Positions 35,001-44,063 are shown, counted from the stretch's first letter. The stretch: 64,000 nucleotides of DNA from Kordiimonas lipolytica (GCF_001550065.1 NZ_LRUB01000029.1:84039-148038); one strand, 5' to 3'. Program-made: numbers and translations. Notes: generated by a model not told the origin, from the sequence alone.

Positions 35001-36548
35001 ACCCAGGAAGGTCTCGTCGGCATCACCACCTTGCAGCGTAGCACCGCCTGGGCCTGCTACGAAACCGTCATCCGCCAGCAGCGTCAGGTCCAGCGTGAGG
35101 GTCACGGTGTTATTGGTATCGACATTGGTCATAACCACTGAAATAGCGGCATCATTGATATCAACCGCAGAGTTGGACTCGTCGATATTACCGGTGAACA
35201 CCAGCGTTTCACGAACGCCGTCACCGTTTGTATCAATGGCTGTCAGCGTACCGGATGCGATATCGACGAAATCACCATTGGCGTTAATCGCCGTGCCGTC
35301 GATTTCTGTGATGTTCCAGTCGTTATCGCTATAGGATTTCGCCAGCGGGTCTGAAGCGTTCGGATCCCAGGCGATCACATCGCCTGCCAGGGTCAGCTCA
35401 ACATCCACACCGGACGTGGTTGACGCAGTTACCGTGGTGCCAATATCGCTCGCGTCTTCTGTCAGGGTGGCATTGTCGAAAATGACAGTCTCGACATCGG
35501 TGACGATGTCATTGCCTTCAACCCGGATCAGGTAATCGCCTTTGGTGGTGTTAACAATGTCGGTCACGGAATCAATTGAACCGGAGATGCGCACGATATC
35601 GTTACCAGCGCCACCAACCATGGTGTCATTGCCAAGGCCGCCAGTGATGTCGTCATTACCGGCGCCACCATCGATACGGTCGTCGTCATTGCCGCCTTCG
35701 ATCAGGTCATCGCCAGCTTCACCATAGATCTGGTCATCGTCATTGCCGCCATACAATTTGTCATTATCGGCACCACCGTAAATCTTGTCGATGCCGTCGC
35801 CGCCTTCGACCGTATCAACCCCTACTTCACCATAAAGGATGTCGTTTCCGGCGTCCCCTCGGATGCGGTCATCGCCGTCGCCACCCCAAGCCTGGTCGGC
35901 ATCGTCGCAGCCGTAGATGAAGTCGTTGCCGTCGTCGCCATAGAGCTTGTCAGTGCCAGCGTTACCACGAAGCGTATCGACGCCTGCGCCACCATCAACC
36001 GTGTCGCCTGCGTCACCACCAAGGATGCTGTCGTTATCGTCGCAGCCAAAGAGCTTATCAGCCCCTGCGTCACCATGAATGATGTCGCCACCGGCCGCAC
36101 CCACAATGATGTCAGCGTCGTCACAGCCATAGAGCTTGTCAGCGCCAGCACCACCATCGATCTTGTCGGCGCCGCTGTTACCGCGAACGGTATCTGTGCC
36201 AGCACCCCCGAAGACGGTATCGTTACCGGCGCCACCCAGGATGCTGTCGTTATCGTCGCAGCCAAAGATTTGGTCATGGTCTGTATTGCCGTCAATGACA
36301 TCATCGCCAGCTGCACCGATGATGATGTCATTACCTGCGCCACCGTCGATGTCGTCTGCGCCGGCTTCGCCGTTTATCTTGTCTGCGCCAGCGTCACCTG
36401 AGACAATGTCGTCGCCGTCGCCACCCAGGATGGTATCGTCACCGGCACCCCCTTCAAGCGTATCAATGTCTGCAAGGCCGATGATGGAATCATCATCCGC
36501 ACCACCTACCAAGCTGTCAGCACCAGCAGTTCCGTTAAAAGTCGCCAT
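32058..36548 (-). CDS. Giant RTX protein with three inserted repeat domains
   Basis: A 1496-residue RTX protein. Blocks of GGxGxDxxx nonapeptides fill residues about 10-315, 505-635, 830-935 and 1125-1430. Between them lie three related segments of about 185 residues (about 316-500, 636-825, 938-1120). Each opens with a GSID/GDID-type strand, goes through a VETxxFDNxTL-like motif, a W(D/P)-rich stretch with DPL and DNDW or DGDW, and a TLxFTG-like strand, and ends near L(T/R)(L/V)xAD. One block has an unusual GCDDNDSILGG variant. The C-terminus (DDLTVDHFILNPDIA) resembles a type I secretion signal. ATG 36548 was chosen over 36572 as it starts at the first repeat. Probably a calcium-stabilised surface or secreted protein. 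Confidence 0.85.
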   Translation of the reverse strand: MATFNGTAGADSLVGGADDDSIIGLADIDTLEGGAGDDTILGGDGDDIVSGDAGADKINGEAGADDIDGGAGNDIIIGAAGDDVIDGNTDHDQIFGCDDNDSILGGAGNDTVFGGAGTDTVRGNSGADKIDGGAGADKLYGCDDADIIVGAAGGDIIHGDAGADKLFGCDDNDSILGGDAGDTVDGGAGVDTLRGNAGTDKLYGDDGNDFIYGCDDADQAWGGDGDDRIRGDAGNDILYGEVGVDTVEGGDGIDKIYGGADNDKLYGGNDDDQIYGEAGDDLIEGGNDDDRIDGGAGNDDITGGLGNDTMVGGAGNDIVRISGSIDSVTDIVNTTKGDYLIRVEGNDIVTDVETVIFDNATLTEDASDIGTTVTASTTSGVDVELTLAGDVIAWDPNASDPLAKSYSDNDWNITEIDGTAINANGDFVDIASGTLTAIDTNGDGVRETLVFTGNIDESNSAVDINDAAISVVMTNVDTNNTVTLTLDLTLLADDGFVAGPGGATLQGGDADETFLGSDNADSIIGGNGDDTVTANGGNDTIDGGRGADEIDAGAGNDIVTGGEDDDVIFGGDGTDDLSGGNNEDEITGGNGDDDLFGDAGDDTLSGGNDNDVLDGGDGDDLLYGGLGDDDIDGGADNDVVVIDGDIDDEADIDDAMGTLLITTADGADHVTNVETIRFNNVTLTSTTDKNIGLDFALSAESGASSADTGVAQFVLEWDASQIGAGDPLTAAYADGDWRITRINSTSVTDGSNLNLSYGTLSVTDSDSGVADTLTFTGSTDLNDANEASDQTQTVTVRLTNTTTNENITVNLDLTLVADDTFTGNDSANTLTGDEDPEIFDGKGGSDKIYGNCGDDSILGGDGDDQLFGGDDNDTLEGQNGKDKLYGGNGDDLLKGDTVFDTNADTLDGGDGNDTLQGGKGNDKLFGGAGNDSINGGGGSGDIVTFDGSIDDAADITTGAGDYVVNVDGVDIVTDVETLKFDNVTLSTTACQDLLTDLDLFADPGVTVADTFADHIMRWDPNSANPLTDYTDNDWDIISVDGTTVNPGTVVETEYGRLTFTDAVGADSVVDTVSFRADSSLTKEASNLDETVTLVLANAANADDTIELEVNLRVIADVNFTADSTGGLLEGGSGNDVMVGSNVFDNIKGHGGDDVITANSGDDFITGGDGDDVISGGKGNDSVFAGGDGDDAVRGDAGNDIIGGGSNDDLLIGGGADALVVFGADDTTGDGRDILFGGTGDDTLVGGTWVDDGDGVVEVGEVGNSSSDLRNDLWAGDGEDFIYGAGGNDALGGGAGCDDIQGLGGNDTIYGGKGAVGDAEDTLDGGDGDDVIFSGSGADKIFGGNGSDVMFAGDGNDTVQGGASADTLYGGAGDDTISGGAGADSIRGGAGDDTINAGSGNDTIFGGDGADLFIFDAVSNSSDVLKDFDLTEDVINLVNTVTDFVDLADVKNAATETTQGGIDGVLILLGGTTNVFIQNVTLDDLTVDHFILNPDIA

Positions 36549-36608
36549 CGTGTAGCCCCATAAACTGACCAAATCATATAATTACCCGCACGCTACCAGC
36601 CCGCGAGT

Positions 36609-36630
36609 CTTTCGTCAAACCTAACGAAAG
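36609..36630. promoter_or_regulatory. Inverted repeat upstream of the giant RTX gene
   Basis: CTTTCGT and ACGAAAG separated by 8 nt lie about 60-80 nt before the RTX start at 36548, in a 285-nt gap with no gene. This position suits an operator or a leader hairpin. No regulator can be named. Confidence 0.35.
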
Positions 36631-36833
36631 GTCCATTTTCAATTTTTTTCTACAGAATCGGGGACTTAATACTCCCCTCTTCCATCATTTTTTCATGCCC
36701 ATCGAAGCCTGCGTCGTCATTATTTGAAAGACGTCACCATCCGGCCCAAACCACCATATTCGGCGCAACATTATGTCGCCAACATTAAGGCCACATGAAC
36801 AGCCCCGCCGCACCTACAGCATGGAGGCACGCT

Positions 36834-38798
36834 TTAGAAAATGAAATCCGCGTCGACCAGATCAGACACGGTAAGCCCCGTCAGCAGCACACTGTCGCCG
36901 CCACCCAGATCAATCAGCACACCGTCTGCGGTGTCGGTCGCCGCTGCCAATACACTCTCAGCATCAGTAAATTCGCTTACGGTCCAGGATAAAGCCAACG
37001 CATCTTCACTAACAGAGAAGCCTTCCACGGTGTCATTCCCGCTGCCGGCACTGAACCGCAGAATGTCGGACCCGGCACCTGGCCGCAACACGTCATCTCC
37101 CTCGTTACCGATTAGCGTATCATCGCCCGCGCCGCCATAGAGCGTATCGTTATTTTGGCCACCCCTGACAGAATCATTACCGGTACCGCCATAGAGTTCG
37201 TCGTTGCCAAGGTCACCTCTAACGAGATCATCACCGGAGCCCGCGAAGATAAGATCATCGCCACCATCGCCTGACAGGACATCGGCGCCTTCCTTGCCAG
37301 CAAAGAGTATGTCATTCCCATCGCCTCCCTGCAGCCAGTCATCACCCAAGCCGCCACCCATGGTATCGGCATCGGCGCCGCCAAGAAGTGTATCATCGCC
37401 GGCTCCACCCCAGGCCTGGTTAGGTGACAGGTCATCGTCATCCGGATTGTCGTGGCGGGACGGCCTCCCTGCTGAAATGGCGTCATTGCCTTCGCCACCG
37501 AACAGAATATCGCTGCCTGCCCCACCGCTCAGTGTATCATCCCCTGCACCGCCGCCGATAATGTCATCGCCTGCGCCACCATCCATTTGGTCGCCACTAT
37601 CGTCATCCGCACCAGCCCACAGGCTGTCATTTCCATCACCACCCGACATGCCGTCAACACCCGCACCGCCCCTGATATAGTCGTTGCCATCGCCACCTCG
37701 CAAGGCCTGGCCACCATCACCCCCCAAAAGACGGTCATCGCCTGCGCCACCGTTTACGTTGGCGTGGATTCCGGATGCATTAACCCTGTCGTCGCCATCA
37801 CCGGTATTCACTTCCACGTTTTCGTGCGTGATGGTCACAGTATCATCACCGCCGTAGGTGAAAATGGCTTCGTCATCCGCACGGCTGAAAAGCGTGTCCG
37901 CGGCGTCGCTGGTGCCGTGCATCACCCGACTGTTCAGCTCGCGCACATCACCATAGCCGCTCAGCGAAAGTTCGCCGCCATTGAATACAAGCGTTTCAAC
38001 CTTGCCAGGATGATCGTAATATTGGTCGATGATATTCACGACGCCCAGAAGCACGCCTTCCTCGTCATGTACCCTGATGATCAGGTCTTCTTCCTCGTCA
38101 TCGACAAAAACAAGCTGATCCAGGCTGGAAACGAAGGCCGAAAGGTCCAGCACATCCTGTCCGTCATGGCCTCCCAGGCGGCCATCCCAAATTGTTGTCG
38201 CGAACACTTCACCGGTCAGCAGGTCATCATCCCAGGCAATTTCATAGATGTCGTCACCGTCACCACCATAAAGTCCGATGCCGTCTCCTTGAATAATGAA
38301 CGTGTCATTACCGGCCAGGGCGCTGATATACTGACCGACATTGACACCAATCCGAATGGTGTCATTGCCACTTGTGGCGCCATGATTGAACATGCCGTTC
38401 ATCTCAGCCGCCGACAATCCAGCCGGCAACGCATAGACGCCATCACCAAGCCGGAGATATTCTACTTCCCCGGTGTAAGCGCCATCAGTCGCTTCATCGA
38501 TCTCGGCCTTTCCAACAAAAACGCCATTGTCGTCATAAACCAGGAGCTCCAGTCCCCCGTCCTCCCAGCCAAAGACAATGTTGCTGATGCTGGCGGCATT
38601 GGCGCTGAGGTCGATCGTATCATCCCCGCTGTAGACTTCCCCATCAGAGCTATCTTCTGCAACGGAAACAGGGTCACCATCGATCGTGGTGCCCGCCACA
38701 TCAATCACGTAAACATCCGCGCCGTCACGGCCATAGAGGCTGTCGCCTGCACCACCAACCAGCGTGTCGTCGCCGTCGGTCCCCCGAATTACACTCAT
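36834..38798 (-). CDS. RTX calcium-binding protein
   Basis: A 654-residue protein. Residues 1-40 begin with an RTX-like DGDDTLVGGAGD motif. Residues about 40-320 are a mixed domain with scattered aspartate-rich loops (GDDIYEIAWDD, NLAGNDTF-type). Residues about 320-590 are dense nonapeptide repeats. The last 45 residues (from ESVLAAATDTADGVLIDLGGGDS to LVDADFIF) match the C-terminus of the next gene almost residue for residue and have the DFIF end typical of type I secretion substrates. GGAGAG precedes the ATG. It lies 44 nt before the stop of the following RTX gene, with no terminator between, so the two are probably co-transcribed from 40849. Confidence 0.85.
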   Translation of the reverse strand: MSVIRGTDGDDTLVGGAGDSLYGRDGADVYVIDVAGTTIDGDPVSVAEDSSDGEVYSGDDTIDLSANAASISNIVFGWEDGGLELLVYDDNGVFVGKAEIDEATDGAYTGEVEYLRLGDGVYALPAGLSAAEMNGMFNHGATSGNDTIRIGVNVGQYISALAGNDTFIIQGDGIGLYGGDGDDIYEIAWDDDLLTGEVFATTIWDGRLGGHDGQDVLDLSAFVSSLDQLVFVDDEEEDLIIRVHDEEGVLLGVVNIIDQYYDHPGKVETLVFNGGELSLSGYGDVRELNSRVMHGTSDAADTLFSRADDEAIFTYGGDDTVTITHENVEVNTGDGDDRVNASGIHANVNGGAGDDRLLGGDGGQALRGGDGNDYIRGGAGVDGMSGGDGNDSLWAGADDDSGDQMDGGAGDDIIGGGAGDDTLSGGAGSDILFGGEGNDAISAGRPSRHDNPDDDDLSPNQAWGGAGDDTLLGGADADTMGGGLGDDWLQGGDGNDILFAGKEGADVLSGDGGDDLIFAGSGDDLVRGDLGNDELYGGTGNDSVRGGQNNDTLYGGAGDDTLIGNEGDDVLRPGAGSDILRFSAGSGNDTVEGFSVSEDALALSWTVSEFTDAESVLAAATDTADGVLIDLGGGDSVLLTGLTVSDLVDADFIF

Positions 38799-38842
38799 AA
38801 ACTCTCCATGAGTCGAATCTTAGCCACTGCGTAGCTACTGTC

Positions 38843-40849
38843 TCAGAATATAAAATCCGCGCCTGCAAGGTCGGCCACGGTAAGCCCGGTCAGCAACACA
38901 CTGTCGCCGCCACCAAGGTCAATCAGCAAACCGCCTCCGGTGTCGGTCGCCGCGGCCTCCACGCTGGCCAGGTCGGTGAAATCGGTTGTGGTCGCTGACA
39001 GGTCGAGCGTGTCCTCACCCATGGTGAAGCCATCCACCTGATCAGCGCCACCTCCAGCGCCAAATACCAGAAGATCAAGGCCGCCGCCGGGCCTGATCGT
39101 ATCGTCGCCCTGGCCACCGCTGAGCGTATCATTGCCCGCGCCGCCATAGAGCGTATCCTTACCTGTACCGCCAGCCACATCATCGTCACCGGCACCACCA
39201 TAAAGCTCGTCCGCACCAGCACCGCCACTGACCACATCGTTTTCCGACCCACCAAAGATAATGTCGTTACCGGCCTCGCCAAAAAGCCTGTCAGCGCCAG
39301 TCCTGCCAGCATAGATCCGGTCATTGCCGCCACCGCCGCGGATGATGTCGTCATCATCGCCGCCGCCCAGCGCATCGTTGCCGCCAGCGCCATAAATCAG
39401 GTCATTGCCAGACCCGGACCAAAGCTGGTTCGCCGATGTTTCCGTGCTGTTTTTGGACGCGCCGCCGATAAGCGTATCATCGCCGCTGCCGCCAAAGCCA
39501 ATATCAGAGCCCAGGCTTCCCACGATCACGTCATTCCCTGCGCCGCCGCCGATGGTGTCATCCCCGCTGCCGCCGTTCATCTGGTCGTCGCCTTCGTCAC
39601 CGGCACCGGCCCATAAGGCGTCATCGCCACCGCCGCCCAGAAGTGTATCGTCGCCAGCCCCGCCCGAAAGGGTATCAGCGCCTGTGCCGCCGTCCAGACT
39701 GTCGGGGCCGACACCGCCCCTGAGCAAGTCCTGACCTGCACCACCTTCAGCCTTGCCATAATACCCGGAACCTTCATCACCACGGGAATGAATTCGGATA
39801 ACGTCGTCCCCATCGCCACCGGTTACACGGGCATCTGGACGCCAGACATCGATCGTGTCATTACCTGAGCCACCATCAATAGGCACCCCGGAATAAGTCC
39901 GCGCGTCCACTTCGTGGAGCCGGATCACATCGTTGTCATCGCCCCCACGCAGGTAAGCCCCGAAACCGTTATATGCCGATTCCAATGTGTCATTACCCGC
40001 TTCGCCCTCTTGCCGATAGGGGCCTATAATCAAATCGTTCCCGTCACCGCCCCAACTTTGTAACCCACCGGAAAGCGTGTCATCACCGTCGCCGCCCCAC
40101 ATTCGGACAGTTGTGCCGCTTACATGAAGCAGAAGGTCATTCCCTTCCTCACCCCAAAGTTCCACGTCGCGTGCATCGGCCACCAGCGTGTCATTGCCTT
40201 CACCGCCATAGAGGTCGCCAAAATCCCACTGGGTGGTGACATGGTCATCGCCGCCAAGGGTCTGCAGCTTGCCGTGCTCGCTGGTGATAACGGCAACGTC
40301 GTCCCCCTGCGTCATGTTGAAACCGTAAATACTGGCCAGTTCGAGTTTGTCTGTGGCGACCGTCAGGTCCAGGTCAACCTCACCCAGGCGAAGCGTTTCA
40401 AACAGGGCCTCGCCATCATCGCTATATTGCCACCGAAGGGTTACAGTGCCGATAACCGCATCAACACTATCGACAATATGGATAATAACATTGCCGCCAT
40501 CCTTCCAATCGAAGCGCAGCTGGTCCAGGCTGTCGACCATAAAGGACAGGTCAACGATGTCGGTGCCACCTTCGTCGCCATACCTGTGGTCCCAGACCGT
40601 GACGGACGGCGCCTCTTCCCAGGCCTGCAGCGTCCACTGGATCTGGAACAGGTCGTCCCCGACACCGCCAACCGCATAGACACCATCAACGTTGCCCACC
40701 TGCAGGGTGTCATCGCCGTCGCCTGCAAAAGCATCGATGCCATTGGCCTCAACAATGATCAGGTCGTCGCCGTCCTGCGCCTTGAGGATATCCCCATCAT
40801 TGTTGCCAACCAGCGTGTCATCGCCGAATGTCCCGAGAATTTCCGTCAT
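38843..40849 (-). CDS. RTX calcium-binding protein, paralogue of the neighbour
   Basis: A 668-residue protein with the same plan as the gene at 36834: a short RTX start, a central domain (about residues 60-240: QIQWTLQAWEEAPSVTVWDHRYGDE) and a long run of GGxGxDxLx repeats. Its C-terminus (SVEAAATDTGGGLLIDLGGGDS ... LAGADFIF) is nearly identical to that of its neighbour. Tandem duplication followed by divergence of the central part is the simplest origin. GGGGGAAAT precedes ATG 40849; the frame extends to 40879 but without a ribosome site. Confidence 0.85.
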   Translation of the reverse strand: MTEILGTFGDDTLVGNNDGDILKAQDGDDLIIVEANGIDAFAGDGDDTLQVGNVDGVYAVGGVGDDLFQIQWTLQAWEEAPSVTVWDHRYGDEGGTDIVDLSFMVDSLDQLRFDWKDGGNVIIHIVDSVDAVIGTVTLRWQYSDDGEALFETLRLGEVDLDLTVATDKLELASIYGFNMTQGDDVAVITSEHGKLQTLGGDDHVTTQWDFGDLYGGEGNDTLVADARDVELWGEEGNDLLLHVSGTTVRMWGGDGDDTLSGGLQSWGGDGNDLIIGPYRQEGEAGNDTLESAYNGFGAYLRGGDDNDVIRLHEVDARTYSGVPIDGGSGNDTIDVWRPDARVTGGDGDDVIRIHSRGDEGSGYYGKAEGGAGQDLLRGGVGPDSLDGGTGADTLSGGAGDDTLLGGGGDDALWAGAGDEGDDQMNGGSGDDTIGGGAGNDVIVGSLGSDIGFGGSGDDTLIGGASKNSTETSANQLWSGSGNDLIYGAGGNDALGGGDDDDIIRGGGGNDRIYAGRTGADRLFGEAGNDIIFGGSENDVVSGGAGADELYGGAGDDDVAGGTGKDTLYGGAGNDTLSGGQGDDTIRPGGGLDLLVFGAGGGADQVDGFTMGEDTLDLSATTTDFTDLASVEAAATDTGGGLLIDLGGGDSVLLTGLTVADLAGADFIF

Positions 40850-40965
40850 ATTTCCCCCAATGGCCCGGCACTCGGGCATACGCGTCTAGAAGCCCAAGCC
40901 TTCTACCGCAGCGCCGAACAGCCCGTCAACTTAAACGTTCGTGACACACGATCCCCACCAGGCAC

Positions 40966-40992
40966 AAAAAAAGACGCCGCTGGATGCGGCGC
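40966..40992 (-). terminator. Rho-independent terminator of RTX gene at 41036
   Basis: On the minus strand the stem GGCGCCGC / GCGGCGTC with a 5-nt loop is followed by seven T. It lies 43-70 nt after the stop at 41036 and separates this gene from the RTX pair downstream. Confidence 0.9.
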
Positions 40993-41035
40993 CGAGGTTG
41001 CTCTAGAGGGAATGGAGTAATGCTTCTTGGGAGGC

Positions 41036-42109
41036 CTAAAAAATCACGTCCATAAAGTTGAGGTCATAGCTGGTTACGCCCTCAAGGAAGATGCTGTCTG
41101 TAGCCGTGGTCTCGATCAACAGGCCATATTCGCCGTCCACCCAGGTCTCGAAGCTATAATAGTCAAGATCGCCGAAATTCTGGATGTCCCAGACGCCGGT
41201 CAGAACCAGCGTGTCTTCCCAGATATCGAAGTCGGTGATGGTGTCGTCGCCCTGGCCGTCCTTGAAATAGAAATAGTCTTCGCCGAATCCGCCGGTGAGC
41301 ACATCGTTGCCCGCACCGCCGAAGATGTCATCGTCGCCGTCATCGCCCCAGATGGTGTCCCGGCCGCTGCCACCGTATATTTCGTCATTGCCGCTATTGC
41401 CTGCGATCACATCATCGCCAGACCCGCCGAAGATCACATCACTGCCCGCGCCGCCGAAAATATCGTCATACCCCGAGGAGCCATAAATCCAGTCCACACC
41501 GTCTCCGCCATAGACAAGGTCATCGCCGTCGCTTGCATAGATGTCATCGTCACCAGAACCGCCATCGATAGTGTCATTGCCCCAGCCGCCAAAGATGATA
41601 TCCCTGCCACCCGCGCCGAAGATGTCGTCATCGCCAGAGCCGCCACCAATGATGTCGTTGGCATTGCCGCCCACAGCCACATCGTTGCCGCTGCCGGCCC
41701 AGATAACATTGTCTGGATAGTCATAGGGATAGATGGCGATAAAGGCGTCAGCAGAGACCTCTTCACCATAGTCATACCAGCCGTTGTCATTGACCGCGCC
41801 ATCGTCCCAACCGCCGCCGATAAGGGTATCGTCGCCCGCGCCGCCGATAAGGGTGTCTGCGCCTTCTGCTGTGGGGCCGTCATAATCAACCGGGGCGAAG
41901 AAGGTCTTGTCGCCATACCAGTCGATATGCTGTGTGTAGCCATCGGAAAAGCCGCCGCCTACGATAAAGTCATTGCCGTAGCCGCCGATCAGATAATCGT
42001 CGCCGGAGCCGCCCACCATGAAGTCGTCGCCGTCACCGCCGCGGAAAAAGCTGTCGATGCCGGAGCCGTCAAATACATAGTCGCCGTTAATCTCATTCAC
42101 GAAGGTCAT
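41036..42109 (-). CDS. RTX calcium-binding protein, short form
   Basis: A 357-residue protein made almost wholly of RTX repeats, many with the less common aromatic variants GGxxYDDIFGG and GSGNDV. A tyrosine- and tryptophan-rich interruption (about residues 55-75 and 95-135: YTQHIDWYGDKTFF, DDGAVNDNGWYDYGEE) breaks the array. The C-terminal 40 residues (GEYGLLIETTATDSIFLEGV ... LNFMDVIF) fit a type I secretion signal. GGGGAC precedes the ATG. It stands alone between two terminators. Confidence 0.85.
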   Translation of the reverse strand: MTFVNEINGDYVFDGSGIDSFFRGGDGDDFMVGGSGDDYLIGGYGNDFIVGGGFSDGYTQHIDWYGDKTFFAPVDYDGPTAEGADTLIGGAGDDTLIGGGWDDGAVNDNGWYDYGEEVSADAFIAIYPYDYPDNVIWAGSGNDVAVGGNANDIIGGGSGDDDIFGAGGRDIIFGGWGNDTIDGGSGDDDIYASDGDDLVYGGDGVDWIYGSSGYDDIFGGAGSDVIFGGSGDDVIAGNSGNDEIYGGSGRDTIWGDDGDDDIFGGAGNDVLTGGFGEDYFYFKDGQGDDTITDFDIWEDTLVLTGVWDIQNFGDLDYYSFETWVDGEYGLLIETTATDSIFLEGVTSYDLNFMDVIF

Positions 42110-42226
42110 GCTATGTCCCCACTGGTTGCTGTCGTGGATTTCGCTTTGTTATGACCCCGTTATGCAGGAACGGCCCTGAACCGAAAATGAATGGCGCCTT
42201 CAGGAAAAGGCGAGACCATCAAAATT

Positions 42227-42258
42227 AAAGGCACAGGCGGTTTCCCGCATGTGCCTTT
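42227..42258. terminator. Hairpin terminator between RTX gene and lipoprotein gene
   Basis: AAAGGCACA / TGTGCCTTT arms enclose an inner GCGG / CCGC stem. T-rich sequence follows on the plus strand, and TTTAATTTT follows on the minus strand. It lies about 85 nt after the lipoprotein stop (42341, minus), which is the gene it most likely ends. Confidence 0.7.
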
Positions 42259-42340
42259 TGTTTGCTTAGCTGTCGCGATCCGGTCTTTCCCTTTAAACGC
42301 AGAAGAATGCGGAAAGGTTCACAGGGCCCGCAAAAAAGTG

Positions 42341-42865
42341 TCAGCGGCGCTTTGGCTTCCGCTCATCCGGCGTGCCAATAAAGCGATCGACATCCAGGAT
42401 GCGCTCAAGCTCATTCACCAGGCCTTCAAGCTGCGCGCGCTCCTTGATGCCGCGGCAACCGGTATACCATTCCAGGTTTTTGGACATTGCCGCCGATTTC
42501 AGTTCGATCTTCACTGTCGGGTGGTCCGTCGCCCAGGGCTGGCAGGTATTGCGGGTATAGGCATCGTCAAAATCGGCAAAACCGCGCATTTCAAGCATGC
42601 TCAACACCTCAAGGAAGCGGCCAGCGCTGTATGTTTCGCTGTGCTGGCCCTGCAGCTTGGTAAAGCGACCGCCATGATAGGTAACCCGGCCATCGCCCTG
42701 GAGCGTGATGTCATAAACTGGGCAGGCGCCAAAGCACGCCGTACGGCTGAGCGTGATATAATCGAATGGGCTGATGTCGCGCGCGGGCGCCGTATCACCG
42801 GAACCAGCCTCGGTGCAGGACGCCAGCGCCAATGCCGCGATCACCAGTGTAAAAAGCTTTTTCAT
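42341..42865 (-). CDS. DUF6438-like lipoprotein
   Basis: A 174-residue protein with a lipoprotein signal (MKKLFTLVIAALALASC, lipobox LASC at residues about 14-17). After a short linker it has the segment ITLSRTACFGACPVYDITLQGDGRV, typical of DUF6438 proteins, whose paired cysteines probably form a disulfide in the periplasm. Two more cysteines occur at NTCQPW and YTGCRG. The start at 42865 is set by the signal peptide. It is divergent from the response regulator at 43049. Function of the family is unknown. Confidence 0.8.
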   Translation of the reverse strand: MKKLFTLVIAALALASCTEAGSGDTAPARDISPFDYITLSRTACFGACPVYDITLQGDGRVTYHGGRFTKLQGQHSETYSAGRFLEVLSMLEMRGFADFDDAYTRNTCQPWATDHPTVKIELKSAAMSKNLEWYTGCRGIKERAQLEGLVNELERILDVDRFIGTPDERKPKRR

Positions 42866-43048
42866 AAGCCACCCTTTCCTGCCCTTAACTGCGCTTTCCT
42901 CAGTTGTCATGCTTGTCCTTTTTCAGGATCGGATGCAAGGCATGAATGAAGGCTGAACGGAGTAATGGGCATGTTAACCGTTTCGTGATACCTTGCCGGC
43001 AAAGATTGTTCAGCGCACCAGCGAAAGCCAAAAGCATTCAGGCCGATC

Positions 43049-43906
43049 ATGCAGGACGACACCAAAAAGACATCACCAATAACGGAAAAGACGAGCACGG
43101 CTGAAATTGCTATGCCCGACGTGGGCGGCGCCCGCATCCTTGTTGTGGAAGACAACCCGGTAATGGGCCAGATCATCGAAAAACTTCTGGCTGCTTTTTC
43201 CGTGCAGCACGACCGCGTGTGCGACGGCCTGCAAGCGATTGAGGCTGCGCGCGAGCACGACTATGCCCTGATATTAATGGACATCCTGATGCCCAAGATG
43301 GGCGGCGTGCGGGCGACGAAAGAAATCAGGAAGCTGAGCCCGCACTATAAAAATCTTCCCATCATTGCCGTCACAGCAAAGGTTTCGGAACGCGACATCG
43401 ATCAGTATCTGAGCGAAGGCATGAGCGGGGTGGTGAAGAAGCCGATCAACCGGTTAAACCTCGCCACCGTCATGAAAGAGCATCTGGGCATTTCTGAGCA
43501 GCAGGAAAACGCAGGCACGGATGACAGTGAAGAGACTTTCTATCAAGGCGATGAGCTTGATATCCTGAACTGGGAGACACTCAATGAATATCGGGCGATC
43601 CTGAAAGACAAGTTCAAGCATTTCCTCAAAGACTATCTGGTGGCGGGGCCGGACCTTCTGGCAGCCGTGGGTCAGGCGATCGAGGCGGGAGATGCGGAAG
43701 GCGTGCAGTTCCACGCCCACAAGTTCAAATCCACCAGCCAGGTATTTGGCGCCGAAGCGGTTTCCGACCTGGCCGCAAAGCTGGAGATCATGGGAAAGAA
43801 GGGCGATATCGCTGGAGCGCTGCCCACGTTCCATGAGCTTCATATCGCCTTTGAACGCGCCCAGCACGCGCTCAGGAAAAAGCTGGTGTTGCTGCAGAAT
43901 ATGTAG
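43049..43906 (+). CDS. Response regulator with C-terminal HPt domain
   Basis: A 285-residue two-domain phosphorelay protein. The receiver (about residues 28-148) has the acid pair in VVEDN, the phospho-acceptor Asp78 in ILMDILMPKMGG, the AVTAK region and the conserved lysine in VVKKP. A Glu/Asp-rich linker leads to an HPt domain (about 173-280). Its phospho-histidine is most likely His224 in FHAHKFKSTS, followed by VFGAEAVSDLAAKLE. Such REC-HPt proteins relay phosphate between hybrid kinases and final regulators. No kinase is in the window. A diverged second copy follows at 44064. Confidence 0.9.
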   Translation: MQDDTKKTSPITEKTSTAEIAMPDVGGARILVVEDNPVMGQIIEKLLAAFSVQHDRVCDGLQAIEAAREHDYALILMDILMPKMGGVRATKEIRKLSPHYKNLPIIAVTAKVSERDIDQYLSEGMSGVVKKPINRLNLATVMKEHLGISEQQENAGTDDSEETFYQGDELDILNWETLNEYRAILKDKFKHFLKDYLVAGPDLLAAVGQAIEAGDAEGVQFHAHKFKSTSQVFGAEAVSDLAAKLEIMGKKGDIAGALPTFHELHIAFERAQHALRKKLVLLQNM

Positions 43907-44063
43907 GCTGCGCGAGTCTGTATCGCTAAAATTGTACCGTTAACTTTTTGGTTAGGAATGTTCGGCATAAAAATGCCAGGCAAAGAAAAGGCAGAACCGC
44001 TGCCGCAAATTCAGGCAATGTTTTAAGTAACCAGAGACGTGAATTTGCAGGAGCAATTTCAAA

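Noticed and set aside
37587..38834. Long open frames antisense to the RTX genes (for example 415 codons on the plus strand; others at 34542-35141 and 41027-42154)
   Set aside because: The GGxGxD repeat codons read backwards give stop-free valine/isoleucine/alanine-rich frames. They have no ribosome sites and mirror the RTX repeat period.
32058..42109. Repetitive DNA of the RTX cluster considered as a CRISPR or satellite array
   Set aside because: The period follows codons (27 nt nonapeptide units) with synonymous variation, as expected from protein repeats, and there are no constant repeats with unique spacers.
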